Origin: Gammaproteobacteria bacterium
Lineage (GTDB): Bacteria > Pseudomonadota > Gammaproteobacteria > Burkholderiales > Burkholderiaceae_B
Assembly (NCBI GenBank): GCA_018812945.1
Contig: JAHJCM010000146.1
Location: forward strand, 1-33,946
Length of the DNA: 33,946 nucleotides
Direction: 5' to 3'
Positions 24,024 to 32,633 of this stretch are shown one piece after another. The translations under genes were made by a program, and so were the position numbers. The notes beneath the pieces were generated by a model. It saw nothing but the letters and a program-made list of their open reading frames with translations. It searched no databases and was not told the origin of the DNA. Positions within the stretch are counted from its first letter, which is position 1. Each line of letters begins with the position of its first letter.

Positions 24024-25788
24024 CCCGCAGTGCCCAAGCCTTGATGGTTTGTCCCTGCCTGAAACCAAACAGTTTGTTACCACCCACGGCCACTGCCAAA
24101 AACTGTTTTCCACTCACTTCGTAGGCGATCGGTGGTGCATTCACGCCAGCGGAATTGCTGTGTTGCCACACTCGTTTGCCGGTGTTTGAATCAAGTGCAA
24201 AAAATTCACCACTGCCTTCACCTGAAAAAACCAAACCTGTTTGTGTGCTGAGTACACCGCCAATCAAGGGTGCATTCACCTTGTGTTGCCACATCAGCTT
24301 GCCGGTGTCCAAGTGGATGGCCGACAACAAACCGTATTTCTCGCCGTCTTCAATTGGTGACATCGACGAATACTTCAGCGCAGGCTTGTTGCCTTTCGCT
24401 TTCAGCTCGTGCAATTGATACTTCACCGGCCAGTGAATACCAGCGATGAACACCATGCGGCGTTGTTCATCGACTGAAACAGGCGACCAGTTGGAGCCGC
24501 CAATTACACCGGGGTAAATCACATTGCCTTGTTCAGTGGGCAGGGTAAACATATTGTGCTGCGGTACAAAGGCCTCGCTCTTGAACAACAATTCACCCGT
24601 GATTCGATTGTGCACATAAAACCAACCAGTTTTGCCTGCCTGGCCAACCGCTTTCACCGCCTGGCCCTCATGCCTGGTGGTGAACAACACCGGTGGGCTG
24701 GCCACGTCGTAACCCCACATGTCGTGCGGAACTTGCTGGTAAAACCATTTCAGCTTGCCGGTGCGCACATCCAGCGCCACCAAGGAGGCGGTGTACAGGT
24801 TGTCTCCCGGCCGCGATGAGCCTTCCATTTGCGGCGAAGGGTTGCCCGTGCCGAAATACAAAATGCCATTGTCCCGGTCAATCGCGGGTGTACTCCAGGC
24901 CGATCCGCCGCCGAATTTCCAGGCATCGGGGTATTGGGTTGCAGCTGCTTTTTCCTGTTCAATGTTTCGGGGCAATGCCACGCCGTCGGGTGTGGTTTGC
25001 CTGAATTCTCCCTCCCAACCTTGGTCGGGCACCGTGTCAAATTTCCACGCCATTGCGCCGGTGTTAACATCATAGGCGGCCATAAAACCACAGCGCCCGT
25101 AGTTGCCCGCTATACCTACCACTGCACCGAGTGGCGCATCGGGATCGGGCGAGTCCAGGTGCAAGCCATAACCCACCCCGGTAATGCCCACAATGACCTT
25201 GCCATCGAACACCATGGGCGCCATGTTGATGCCCGCGCCCGACGCCCCAGACACTTCAAGTTTTCCGCCTTGCGTGTCCAGTTGCGAACCCAGGGTTGCG
25301 GCATCTTCCTGCACACCTTGTTCGCCCTTGGTAACATCAATGTCCCAAAGCTTTTGGCCAGTGCGTGCATCCAGTGCCAGAAGGCGGGAATCGACTGTGC
25401 CCATGAATACCTTGCCATCACTGACGGCCACGCCCCGATTGGCGGGGCCACAGCACATGGGTCGGTCTTTGATCCGGTTGTGTGTGTAACGCCACAACAA
25501 TTTTCCAGTGTCGGCTTTCAAGGCCACCACATGGTTAAACGGCAGCGACACAAACATGATGCCGTTCACTACGATAGGTGTGGCTTGAAAGCTGGATGAC
25601 ACACCCGTGTCGAACTCCCAGGCCAAGTCTAGCTGCCCGACATTGCCAGGCGTAATTTGCGTGGACGGACTGTGCCGCTGATGATCCCAGTTGCCACCAA
25701 ATACCGGCCATTCTCTGTCTGAGCCGGCAAGCGTGGCGGTGCAAATGAGCAGGGAAAAAGCGGCGGCGAAGGCTTTGTGCAGCGTCAT
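24016..25788 (-). CDS. PQQ-dependent alcohol-type dehydrogenase
   Basis: This periplasmic quinoprotein oxidises a primary alcohol or similar substrate. From the ATG at 25788 it has 590 residues with a signal peptide (AAFSLLICTATLAGS). The vicinal Cys pair typical of quinoprotein alcohol dehydrogenases is C112-C113 in RPMCCGPANRG. The propeller motifs ALDARTGQKLWDIDV and ALDVRTGKLKWFYQ are present. The probable catalytic Asp is D329 in SSRPGDNLYTASLVALD, followed by PHDMWGYDVASP. There is no C-terminal heme domain, so electrons must go to a separate cytochrome c. The upstream frame to 25836 is not signal-like and is left out. A weak sigma-54-like element precedes it. Substrate and metal (Ca or lanthanide) are undecided. 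Confidence 0.88.
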   Translation of the reverse strand: MTLHKAFAAAFSLLICTATLAGSDREWPVFGGNWDHQRHSPSTQITPGNVGQLDLAWEFDTGVSSSFQATPIVVNGIMFVSLPFNHVVALKADTGKLLWRYTHNRIKDRPMCCGPANRGVAVSDGKVFMGTVDSRLLALDARTGQKLWDIDVTKGEQGVQEDAATLGSQLDTQGGKLEVSGASGAGINMAPMVFDGKVIVGITGVGYGLHLDSPDPDAPLGAVVGIAGNYGRCGFMAAYDVNTGAMAWKFDTVPDQGWEGEFRQTTPDGVALPRNIEQEKAAATQYPDAWKFGGGSAWSTPAIDRDNGILYFGTGNPSPQMEGSSRPGDNLYTASLVALDVRTGKLKWFYQQVPHDMWGYDVASPPVLFTTRHEGQAVKAVGQAGKTGWFYVHNRITGELLFKSEAFVPQHNMFTLPTEQGNVIYPGVIGGSNWSPVSVDEQRRMVFIAGIHWPVKYQLHELKAKGNKPALKYSSMSPIEDGEKYGLLSAIHLDTGKLMWQHKVNAPLIGGVLSTQTGLVFSGEGSGEFFALDSNTGKRVWQHSNSAGVNAPPIAYEVSGKQFLAVAVGGNKLFGFRQGQTIKAWALRVK

Positions 25789-25824
25789 GGTTGTCGTTTT
25801 GGATTGGAATTGCCCGAAGATGCA

Positions 25825-25840
25825 AGCAAGGATCAATCCA
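25825..25840 (-). promoter_or_regulatory. Possible sigma-54 promoter of the PQQ dehydrogenase
   Basis: On the minus strand TGGATTGATCCTTGCT keeps the invariant GG-N10-GC spacing and the TTGC half, but lacks the usual CAC after TGG. The predicted start is about 25 nt before the ATG. At 25875-25890 an imperfect dyad (TGTCAC-AAAA-GTGTCA) lies upstream. It is weaker than the sites at 30446 and 33818. Confidence 0.4.
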
Positions 25841-25940
25841 CTGCTGTTGTTGCAAAGTGGCGCACCTGGGTTGTCACAAAAGTGTCATCCAAGGCGCAGC
25901 CGCTTGCGTGTATATTTCGCGTACCCGATTCTATTGGTAA

Positions 25941-26102
25941 ATGATCATGAAGCAACAACTTGAGCTGTTGAAAGAAATTGAACACAAGCTCGAAGAATTG
26001 AGCAAAGACAAAGACCTGAAAGAAAAACGTCCGCTGGAAGTCAAAGAGATCAAAGGTTTGCGTTTGGTGGTGTCGTCGATTATTCGCCGCATGGCCAGCT
26101 AA
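25941..26102 (+). CDS. Small charged protein of unknown function
   Basis: A 53-codon frame, MIMKQQLELLKEIEHKLEEL... to ...IIRRMAS, fills most of the gap between the PQQ dehydrogenase and the MFS gene. The first 30 residues are Glu/Lys/Leu-rich with heptad-like spacing, compatible with a short coiled coil. The end is basic (LRLVVSSIIRRMAS). Codon choice looks like that of neighbouring genes. No clear ribosome binding site is seen; the ATG at 25947 is an alternative start giving 51 residues. I do not recognise the family. It is convergent with the MFS gene (15 bp apart). Confidence 0.6.
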   Translation: MIMKQQLELLKEIEHKLEELSKDKDLKEKRPLEVKEIKGLRLVVSSIIRRMAS

Positions 26103-26117
26103 AACGGGCCACGCCGC

Positions 26118-27338
26118 CTATTTGTACATTCGCACCTGCCGTGCAATCAACAAGGCGATCACGTTGAATACAATCGCGACCAAGCTGCACAGCCAGTAGT
26201 TTTGAATCAAGCCCTCTGGGCTGCGTGTAATCAAATGCCCGCCTACCAGTGCTGCAAGCCCCATGGCGGCCGATTGCATGGATGAGTTCAGGGTCATGAA
26301 AGTCCCCCGGTTTTTTGGGTTGGCTGCGGCACTGACCATGGCCATGCCCGGGATCATTCTTCCGCTCACAAATACAAAAAAGCAAGTGGTGATCACCAGA
26401 ATGGCAGCCATGCCCATGCCCTCGGTTTGCGTAATCAGCGCCATGGGAATAATCGCGAGGCTTGCAATGATTTGCAGCATTTTCAGTTTGCCGATTCGGT
26501 CACTGAGCTTGCCAATAATTTGCGCACTGAACAGCGTGGCCGCACCACCGGCCAGATACACCAAGGGAATGTCCGAAGCGGATAGGCCAGCATTGGTTTG
26601 CATGTAAATCGTGATGTACGGGATGATTGAAAACCCCGCAAAAATCATGCAGAAGGAAAAGCAAAACGCCAGCAAATGGTTGGGATCGCTGAGTACTTGC
26701 CCAATGCCTTGCAAGGGTCCCGTTTCTCCGCGTGCGTGCAAATGACCCAGCAATGTGGGTATCACATACCAACCTGCCACCACCAGCAAGAAGCTGATGC
26801 CAGCGATGCCGAAAAATGGCGTGTGCCAATTGGAGTTCGCTGCCACATAAAGCCCCAGAGGAACGCCCATCACGGTGGAAACCGAGAAAGAAGTCATGAT
26901 GACGCCCATGGCTTTGCCCCTTCGGGCAAAAGGAACTACATCGGCCACGATGGTTTGAATCATGGCCGATAAAATGCCGCCAAAAAGCCCAGCCGCAATT
27001 CGGGCCCCCATCAGCGTTTCATAGGTGGGGGCAAGACCGCAGGCCAAAGTGGCCACAGCAAACAGAGAATACAGAATCAGCAACAGGCGGCGTCGCTCGA
27101 ACCTGTCGATGTACAGAGAGGCCAACAAACCCGAGGCACCCGCAGCAAAGGTGTATGCCGACACCAGCAACCCGAATTGAGCATCGGAAATTGCAAAGGC
27201 CCGCGTCAGCTGTGGGCCTAGCGGCATCATGATCATGAAGTCGAGGATGTGGGTGAATTGTATGCCCGCAAGAAGCAGCAACAAGGCCCACTCGCGCTGG
27301 GGAGTCATGTTCACTTGGCATGCTGTGGGGCTATTCAT
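26118..27338 (-). CDS. MFS transporter
   Basis: This 406-residue major facilitator protein has about 12 membrane segments. It opens WALLLLLAGIQFTHILDFMIMMPLGPQL, a pattern of the DHA1-like (arabinose-efflux/AraJ-like) group. The loop 2-3 motif is degenerate (SLYIDRFERRR), and the second half carries IIGKLSDRIGKLK. The ATG at 27338 is 55 bp after the AEC transporter stop on the same strand, so the two transporters may share a transcript. The substrate is unknown. Nothing ties it to iron uptake; export of an alcohol-metabolism product or a drug is equally possible. Confidence 0.83.
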   Translation of the reverse strand: MNSPTACQVNMTPQREWALLLLLAGIQFTHILDFMIMMPLGPQLTRAFAISDAQFGLLVSAYTFAAGASGLLASLYIDRFERRRLLLILYSLFAVATLACGLAPTYETLMGARIAAGLFGGILSAMIQTIVADVVPFARRGKAMGVIMTSFSVSTVMGVPLGLYVAANSNWHTPFFGIAGISFLLVVAGWYVIPTLLGHLHARGETGPLQGIGQVLSDPNHLLAFCFSFCMIFAGFSIIPYITIYMQTNAGLSASDIPLVYLAGGAATLFSAQIIGKLSDRIGKLKMLQIIASLAIIPMALITQTEGMGMAAILVITTCFFVFVSGRMIPGMAMVSAAANPKNRGTFMTLNSSMQSAAMGLAALVGGHLITRSPEGLIQNYWLCSLVAIVFNVIALLIARQVRMYK

Positions 27339-27393
27339 GTACTGCGACCTGTTGATGTTCTCTTGTGTTTGACCTTGAGTTTAACGCGCTAAC

Positions 27394-28338
27394 TTAATGA
27401 CCCAGCGCGGTGAGTGCATAAATGCCCATAGTCATGGACACGATGGACACCAGTGTAGTGAGCGCGATGATGTTGGCGGCCAACTTGCCGTCGCCGCCCG
27501 CGGCCACGGCCATTGCGAAGCTGGCCGCAGCGGTGGGGCTTGAGAAAAACATCCAGAGAATGATCAGGTCTCGTCCTTCAATGCCGATGGCCCATGCAGC
27601 AGCGCAGGCCAGCACAGGCAGTATTGCAATTTTAATGGCGCTTGATTGCGTGGCTGACATGCCCGAGGCCTTGACCCCGGCCAATGAAAGTGTTCCACCT
27701 ACACAGATCAGTGCCAGTGGGAGAGTAAGCCCGGCAAAGTATTCTCCCGACTTTAACAACCACTGCGGAATGTAAAGCTGGATTGCGCTGGCCAGCATGC
27801 CCAGCACCACCGCAATAATCAGGGGGTTTTTAAGCAGTTCCTTGCCCACAGCGGCTGGGCTGAATTTCAGGGTGGGGCTGTAAACGGAGAGGATCAACAC
27901 CGACAGCACGTTGAACAACAAAATGGTAAAGCCAACCAACACGCCGCCCACTGACAGGCCGTAGTCGCCGTAGTAACTGGCCACCAGCGCGAAACTGACC
28001 ACACCACAATTGCCCCGGAACGCGCCCTGAACAAACACCCCGCGTTGACCATAGGGAACAAAGCGGGTGGCCCACCACCAGCTGGCCAGAAAACCCAACA
28101 CCGTTGCAGCACAGAGAAAAAGTACCAATTTTGCATTGAATGCGCTTTGCAGATCAGCCTGCCAAATGGACAGGAAGAACAGCGTGGGCATGGTGGCTTT
28201 GTAGGTGAGGGTTGATGCGGTTTGAATGAACGAGTCGTTGATGAGATTGACTTTGCGCAACAGCAGGCCCATGAAAACCATGGCAAATACGGGGGCGGTA
28301 ACTCCCAGAATTTCTGAGAGCACATTGGCTTGGTTCAT
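27394..28338 (-). CDS. AEC-family transporter (auxin efflux carrier/malate permease type)
   Basis: This 314-residue protein has about ten hydrophobic helices arranged as two five-helix halves. The start ILGVTAPVFAMVFMGLLLRKVNLIND and the central FRGNCGVVSFALVASYYG and KNPLIIAVVLGMLASA stretches are typical of AEC transporters (PF03547). Bacterial members move small organic anions such as malate or malonate. It lies between DUF779 and the MFS gene on the same strand, 94 bp after the DUF779 stop. It might carry a carboxylate made by the aldehyde dehydrogenase, which is inference from position only. Confidence 0.85.
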   Translation of the reverse strand: MNQANVLSEILGVTAPVFAMVFMGLLLRKVNLINDSFIQTASTLTYKATMPTLFFLSIWQADLQSAFNAKLVLFLCAATVLGFLASWWWATRFVPYGQRGVFVQGAFRGNCGVVSFALVASYYGDYGLSVGGVLVGFTILLFNVLSVLILSVYSPTLKFSPAAVGKELLKNPLIIAVVLGMLASAIQLYIPQWLLKSGEYFAGLTLPLALICVGGTLSLAGVKASGMSATQSSAIKIAILPVLACAAAWAIGIEGRDLIILWMFFSSPTAAASFAMAVAAGGDGKLAANIIALTTLVSIVSMTMGIYALTALGH

Positions 28339-28432
28339 GTTGACAGGCGTGTCTTGAGGTAGCCGCTATTATTTCATTGCTGAACTGTGGGTCAATTGTG
28401 GATGACCCTTGCTGCACGCCCAAGATTTCCTG

Positions 28433-28804
28433 TTATTTCACGGCTTGTACCGGTGGCAGCGCCGCAAATTCTTCCTCGGAATACAAACGAGACCGAGTCA
28501 GAAATCGCAGCCCACTGGGCCGCTCCAGGCTGAACATACCGCCATTGCCTTTCACCACGTCAATCGTCAGGTGCGTGTGTTCCCAGTACGTAAATTGCGA
28601 TTTGCTCATGTAGAACGGCACACCGCCAATTTCTCCCAGTTTTACATCTGCACCGCCCAAGGGAAAATCGCAGCGCGGAAACAGCATGGGTGCGCTGCCG
28701 TCACAACAGCCGCCACTTTGGTGAAAAATCACGTCGCCATGTTGCGCTTTCAAGGTCGCGATCAATTCCAGTGCTTGCGCGCTTGCGCTAACTCGGTTTG
28801 CCAT
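28433..28804 (-). CDS. DUF779 protein, aldehyde dehydrogenase partner
   Basis: From the ATG at 28804 (GGAG six bases before) this protein has 123 residues. It carries the DUF779 signature HQSGGCCDGSAPML near residue 35, with a vicinal Cys pair, and later GGVPFYMSKSQFTYWEHTHLTIDVVKG and RPSGLRFLTRS. DUF779 proteins (AcoX-/ExaC-associated) almost always sit directly after a 506-residue aldehyde dehydrogenase gene, as here. The Cys and His residues suggest metal binding, and a role in maturation or activity of the dehydrogenase is assumed in the field but not proven. The frame extends to 28861, but that would overlap the intergenic hairpin. Confidence 0.88.
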   Translation of the reverse strand: MANRVSASAQALELIATLKAQHGDVIFHQSGGCCDGSAPMLFPRCDFPLGGADVKLGEIGGVPFYMSKSQFTYWEHTHLTIDVVKGNGGMFSLERPSGLRFLTRSRLYSEEEFAALPPVQAVK

Positions 28805-28828
28805 CATTTTCTCCACATCAATGAAAAT

Positions 28829-28857
28829 ACCGCTCAACCCCAGTGGAATTGAGCGGT
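28829..28857 (-). repeat. Hairpin between the aldehyde dehydrogenase and DUF779 genes
   Basis: ACCGCTCAA (28829-28837) pairs perfectly with TTGAGCGGT (28849-28857). On the minus strand it is followed by TATTTTCATT, a weak T tract. It may partly terminate transcription, so less DUF779 than dehydrogenase is made, or protect the upstream mRNA end. Confidence 0.55.
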
Positions 28858-28880
28858 TCAAGCTACTTCAATTCACGTGC

Positions 28881-30401
28881 TTAGAAAAAGCCCAATGCGT
28901 TGGGGTTGTAGCTCACCAGCAGGTTTTTGGTTTGCTGGTAATGGTGCAGCATCATTTTGTGGTTTTCGCGGCCAATACCCGATTGCTTGTAGCCACCAAA
29001 TGCGGCATGTGCCGGGTACAGGTGGTAGCAGTTGGTCCACACGCGGCCAGCCTGAATTGCGCGGCCCATGCGGAAGGCACGTGCCCCATCACGGCTCCAT
29101 ACCCCAGCGCCCAAGCCGTACAGCGTATCGTTGGCAATTTGCAGGGCTTCGGCTTCGTCCTTAAAAGTGGTCACGGACAGCACCGGGCCAAAAATTTCTT
29201 CCTGAAAAATACGCATTTTGTTGTGGCCTTTGAATACGGTTGGCTTCACATAGTAGCCGCCAGCCAGGTCGCCGCTTTGTTTGTTTTGTTCGCCACCAAT
29301 TAGGCACTTGGCGCCTTCCTGTTTGCCCAGGTCGATGTAGCTCAGGATTTTCTCCAGTTGTTCTGAAGAAGCTTGTGCGCCAATCATGGTGCTCTCATCC
29401 AGCGGGTTACCTTGTTTGATTTTGCCCACGCGTTCAATGGCGCGTTCGATGAAGGCATCGTAAATGTCCTCTTGAATCAGGGCGCGTGATGGGCAGGTAC
29501 ACACTTCGCCTTGGTTCAAAGCAAACATGGCAAAGCCTTCAAGGGTTTTGTCAAAGAATGCGTCATCGGCGTCCATGATGTCTGAAAAGAAAATATTGGG
29601 CGACTTTCCACCCAGCTCCAATGTGACCGGAATCAGGTTTTGGGCAGCGTACTGCATGATCAATCGACCCGTGGATGTTTCACCAGTGAATGCAATTTTC
29701 GCAATTCGCGGGTTGCTTGCCAGAGGTTTGCCTGCTTCAAGGCCAAAGCCGTTCACGATGTTCAGTACCCCAGGAGGCAACAAATCAGCAATCAGATCCA
29801 TAACCACCAGCAACGAAGCTGGCGTTTGCTCGGCGGGCTTTAATACCACGCAATTGCCGGCTGCCAGTGCCGGTGCAAGTTTCCAGGCTGCCATGAGAAT
29901 TGGAAAATTCCAGGGAATGATTTGCCCCACAACGCCCAAGGGCTCGTTGAAATGGTAAGCGTAAGTTTGGTGGTCTATTTCGCAAATGCTGCCTTCTTCG
30001 CCGCGAATACAGGCTGCGAAATAACGGAAATGATCGATCGCCAGCGGGATGTCTGCAGCCATGGTTTCGCGCAGGGGTTTGCCGTTGTCTAGAGTTTCCG
30101 CCACTGCGATCAAGCGCAGATTTTCTTCCATGCGGTCGGCAATGCGATTCAGAATCATGGAGCGCTCTGTGGGTGAGCGTTTGCCCCAAGCGTCTTTCGC
30201 TGCATGCGCAGCGTCTAGCGCCAGTTCAATGTCCTCGGCTTGCGATCGGGCTACCTTGCAGAGCACTTGGCCTGTGACTGGGGTCAAGTTGTCAAAGTAT
30301 TGTCCGCTTTTGGGAGCAACCCATTTGCCGCCGATGAAGTTGTCGTACTTTGCTTTGAATGGGAAGGCCACGCCCAGTTTTAATTCGTCAACCATATTCA
30401 T
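28881..30401 (-). CDS. NAD-dependent aldehyde dehydrogenase, ExaC/AcoD type
   Basis: This cytoplasmic enzyme oxidises acetaldehyde or a similar aldehyde to the acid with NAD+. From the ATG at 30401 it has 506 residues, the exact size of ExaC/AcoD enzymes. Key sites are [19 protein letters not shown] (cofactor site), [10 protein letters not shown], the general base E262 in LELGGKSPN, the catalytic Cys C301 in [11 protein letters not shown], and the C-terminal [24 protein letters not shown] lies eight bases before the ATG, so the longer frame to 30626 is rejected. A strong sigma-54 promoter precedes it, and DUF779 follows. Together with the periplasmic quinoprotein it would complete alcohol oxidation to the acid. 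Confidence 0.92.
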   Translation of the reverse strand: MNMVDELKLGVAFPFKAKYDNFIGGKWVAPKSGQYFDNLTPVTGQVLCKVARSQAEDIELALDAAHAAKDAWGKRSPTERSMILNRIADRMEENLRLIAVAETLDNGKPLRETMAADIPLAIDHFRYFAACIRGEEGSICEIDHQTYAYHFNEPLGVVGQIIPWNFPILMAAWKLAPALAAGNCVVLKPAEQTPASLLVVMDLIADLLPPGVLNIVNGFGLEAGKPLASNPRIAKIAFTGETSTGRLIMQYAAQNLIPVTLELGGKSPNIFFSDIMDADDAFFDKTLEGFAMFALNQGEVCTCPSRALIQEDIYDAFIERAIERVGKIKQGNPLDESTMIGAQASSEQLEKILSYIDLGKQEGAKCLIGGEQNKQSGDLAGGYYVKPTVFKGHNKMRIFQEEIFGPVLSVTTFKDEAEALQIANDTLYGLGAGVWSRDGARAFRMGRAIQAGRVWTNCYHLYPAHAAFGGYKQSGIGRENHKMMLHHYQQTKNLLVSYNPNALGFF

Positions 30402-30445
30402 GTCCCTAACTCCTTTGTAGTGTTGATGGTGGTAGGGCGCTTTGC

Positions 30446-30460
30446 GCAATGGGCATGCCA
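30446..30460 (-). promoter_or_regulatory. Sigma-54 (-24/-12) promoter of the aldehyde dehydrogenase
   Basis: On the minus strand TGGCATG-CCCA-TTGC (next base G) fits the TGGCACG-N4-TTGCW sigma-54 consensus almost exactly, with GG and GC correctly spaced. The predicted start is near 30434, giving a leader of about 30 nt that includes the AAGGAG site. Transcription would need an enhancer-binding protein acting from upstream. Confidence 0.75.
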
Positions 30461-30576
30461 GCGTTGATTGCCAACAATTTCCGGAAGTTCTTTTCCGAAA
30501 GTTGACTTGGCCTGAAAAGCAATCAGGAATAAAGTTGCCGGACTTGGGGCAAGGGTGGCAGAAGGGATTTGAATTT

Positions 30577-30598
30577 ATTATGCAATCGATTGCATAAT
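30577..30598. promoter_or_regulatory. 22-bp perfect palindrome, candidate activator site
   Basis: ATTATGCAATC followed by its exact reverse complement GATTGCATAAT. It lies about 150 bp upstream of the predicted sigma-54 start of the aldehyde dehydrogenase gene, the usual place for an enhancer-binding-protein site, and 41 bp after the stop of the regulator gene. Confidence 0.65.
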
Positions 30599-30638
30599 TT
30601 TGTTGCGCTGCACAGTTTTGACACACCCAAAATGGGGG

Positions 30639-31715
30639 TTAGTTGGCCTGAATTTCGTTGAGAAACAATTCCAGTGCCTGTGTTCTTCCCAAGTTCAATG
30701 GATTGTAGCCCGCCGCATTCTTGACATGGTCCAACACTTCCGCACTGCGCAACCAAGGCAGCAAAATGTCCAGTGCCGGGTATTGCAAATCGCCGTTGTG
30801 CAACACCAAAAAGTAACGCTCTTTGGAAACTGCCCTGAATTGCAGGCCGTAATAGTCAGCCGCAGCTCGAATACCCAAGCCCAAATCACCGTGTCCCGCT
30901 GCTATCGTACAGGCCACTGCCAAATGGGAGTTTTCTTCGTGAAAAAATCCCGGCAAGTCCTCTGCTTTCAGGCAGGCCTTGGTGATCAAGGCATCCAGTT
31001 GGTGGTGTGTGGATGATGCCGAGTTGCGGTTTACCAGCAGGGCGCGCCGTTGGGCCACGTCGTCCAGCGTGGGGGGCTTGGCGGCTGGGCGGCTCATCCA
31101 GCCGATGTCTCGCTCGAACAGTTCAATCACACTGAGGTTGGAACCGCGCAACCAGCGCCGCATGATGTGATGGACATGGGAGTGTTCCTCAAGGCCAACC
31201 GGCAAGTGGCAACCAGCAACGCGCACTTCACCGCGGTGCAGGGCCGACAGAGCCGCGATACTGCCCGACCAGCGCAGCGACAGTTGCAGTTTTTTGTACA
31301 GTGCGGTGTTTTGAAACAGGTTTTGAAGCACCAGGTCGTCGCTCAATGCCAAGCTGATCCAAGGCTTGTTTTGATCGACATCCAGCCATTCGGCGTTCAG
31401 TTGCTCGCCCACGGTACCCAGGTCGGGGGCCACGCGTACATTGCCCTGTTCCACCATCCAGATCAACTTGTGCCCAAACCGGGTCAGGCAGGCTCCCGCA
31501 CGTCCGTGCGTTGCCACTAGTTCTTCACCCAGCAGTTGGTTGTATTGCTGGATTTGCGACCATAAGGTACGGTAAGAGATGCCCAGCGCTTTACAGGCGA
31601 GCGAAATGGAGCCTTCCGAGTCAATGGTTTTAAGGGTGTGCAACATACGCTGGTCAACTTCAACAAACTGACCGTCGTCTTTTTTCCAGCGCGCTGATAT
31701 TTTTAGGTTGAGCAT
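30639..31715 (-). CDS. Transcriptional regulator with ModE-type HTH and PBP-like domain
   Basis: From the ATG at 31715 this protein has 358 residues. Residues about 20-85 form a winged HTH of the ModE/LysR kind (TIDSEGSISLACKALGISYR, TLWSQIQQYNQLLGEELV, then LTRFGHKLI). The rest resembles a periplasmic-binding-protein-like domain (PF12727 type) with GLGIRAAADYYGLQFRAVSKERY near the end. Such proteins sense a small ligand, sometimes molybdate or tungstate. It is divergent from the SoxYZ-like carrier gene (66 bp apart) and upstream of the aldehyde dehydrogenase, so either may be its target. It lacks an AAA+ domain, so it cannot be the sigma-54 activator. No good ribosome binding site is seen. 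Confidence 0.75.
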   Translation of the reverse strand: MLNLKISARWKKDDGQFVEVDQRMLHTLKTIDSEGSISLACKALGISYRTLWSQIQQYNQLLGEELVATHGRAGACLTRFGHKLIWMVEQGNVRVAPDLGTVGEQLNAEWLDVDQNKPWISLALSDDLVLQNLFQNTALYKKLQLSLRWSGSIAALSALHRGEVRVAGCHLPVGLEEHSHVHHIMRRWLRGSNLSVIELFERDIGWMSRPAAKPPTLDDVAQRRALLVNRNSASSTHHQLDALITKACLKAEDLPGFFHEENSHLAVACTIAAGHGDLGLGIRAAADYYGLQFRAVSKERYFLVLHNGDLQYPALDILLPWLRSAEVLDHVKNAAGYNPLNLGRTQALELFLNEIQAN

Positions 31716-31781
31716 TTGCGAATACAGGCATGTCGATTGCTTGCATTCTGACAGATTACAAAATGCAGGAGACAGGTAATC

Positions 31782-32633
31782 ATGATGTTCAGCAGTACAA
31801 ATCAATCGATTAATAAAATGACTCCGCTAGGGGTTTTCTTGAGCGGTTTCTTGCTGGTGAGCAATTTCTTCGCCAGCCCGGTTCTTTCAGCACCCGCGGA
31901 GCTTGGTGCAGTCAAAGGCGATTTGACTGGTGGAGACCCGCTGGGTTCCATGCAGTGGCCTGACATGAAAGGCCAGTTCTTCGATGCCGATGCAAAAACC
32001 GTATTTGATTCCCGCATCAAGGTTACGGTGCCCTTGTTCGCCGAAGACGCCATGAATGTGCCAGTCTCATTCGATGCTTCCGCACTCGGCAAGGTGAAAA
32101 AAATCGTGGTGCTGGTGGACAGAAACCCGATTCGAAAAGTGTTGGAGTTCATTCCCGAGAAAGCCAAACCAGCCTTGAATTTTCGCTTCAAGCTGGAGCA
32201 AGCCAGCCCGATCCGGGTGGCTGCACTGACCGAGGAGAACGTGTGGCATGTGGGCTATGCTTTTATTGAAGCGTCTGGCGGTGGTTGCACTGTGCCCGGC
32301 GCAACACGGGCCGATGGCAGTTGGCCCCAAACCTTGAACAAAGTGGCTGGGAAAATGTTTGATGCCAACCAGTTGCGCGATGACGCACGTCTGCGTGTGC
32401 AGGTGTCCCACCCGATGGACACAGGTTTGGTGGCTGGTGTACCCGCTTTTTACATCGAAGAGATGATTCTGCAGGACAAGAACAAACAAGTGCTGGCCAA
32501 GCTATACCCATTTGAACCCGTATCGGAGAACCCTTTGTTCTCGTTTGATTTTGACAAAAAACCGGTGGGCCCAATCAGTTTGGTAGGGCGCGACAACAAT
32601 GGCAACCGGATTGATGCAAAGGTTACCCAATGA
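31782..32633 (+). CDS. Quinoprotein dehydrogenase-associated SoxYZ-like carrier protein
   Basis: This 283-residue secreted protein has a hydrophobic signal (PLGVFLSGFLLVSNFFASPVLSAPA). It combines a SoxY-like first part with a SoxZ-like second part (LRVQVSHPMDTG). The SoxY-type carrier motif appears as SGGGCTVPG with its only cysteine, C169, internal to the fused chain rather than at a C-terminus. This matches the fused SoxYZ-like carriers found near quinoprotein dehydrogenases and PQQ genes, a proposed relay system whose chemistry is unproven. The ATG at 31782 is preceded by AGGAGACAGG. The gene overlaps the following metallo-beta-lactamase-fold gene as ATGA. Confidence 0.85.
   Translation: MMFSSTNQSINKMTPLGVFLSGFLLVSNFFASPVLSAPAELGAVKGDLTGGDPLGSMQWPDMKGQFFDADAKTVFDSRIKVTVPLFAEDAMNVPVSFDASALGKVKKIVVLVDRNPIRKVLEFIPEKAKPALNFRFKLEQASPIRVAALTEENVWHVGYAFIEASGGGCTVPGATRADGSWPQTLNKVAGKMFDANQLRDDARLRVQVSHPMDTGLVAGVPAFYIEEMILQDKNKQVLAKLYPFEPVSENPLFSFDFDKKPVGPISLVGRDNNGNRIDAKVTQ

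Noticed and set aside
25894-25910. GGCGCAGCCGCTTGC considered as a sigma-54 promoter for the small protein
   Set aside because: The spacing between GG and GC is 11 bp instead of the required 10.
28389-28408. GGGTCA/TGACCC hairpin after the DUF779 gene
   Set aside because: The 6-bp stem has no T tract on either strand and is too weak to call a terminator.
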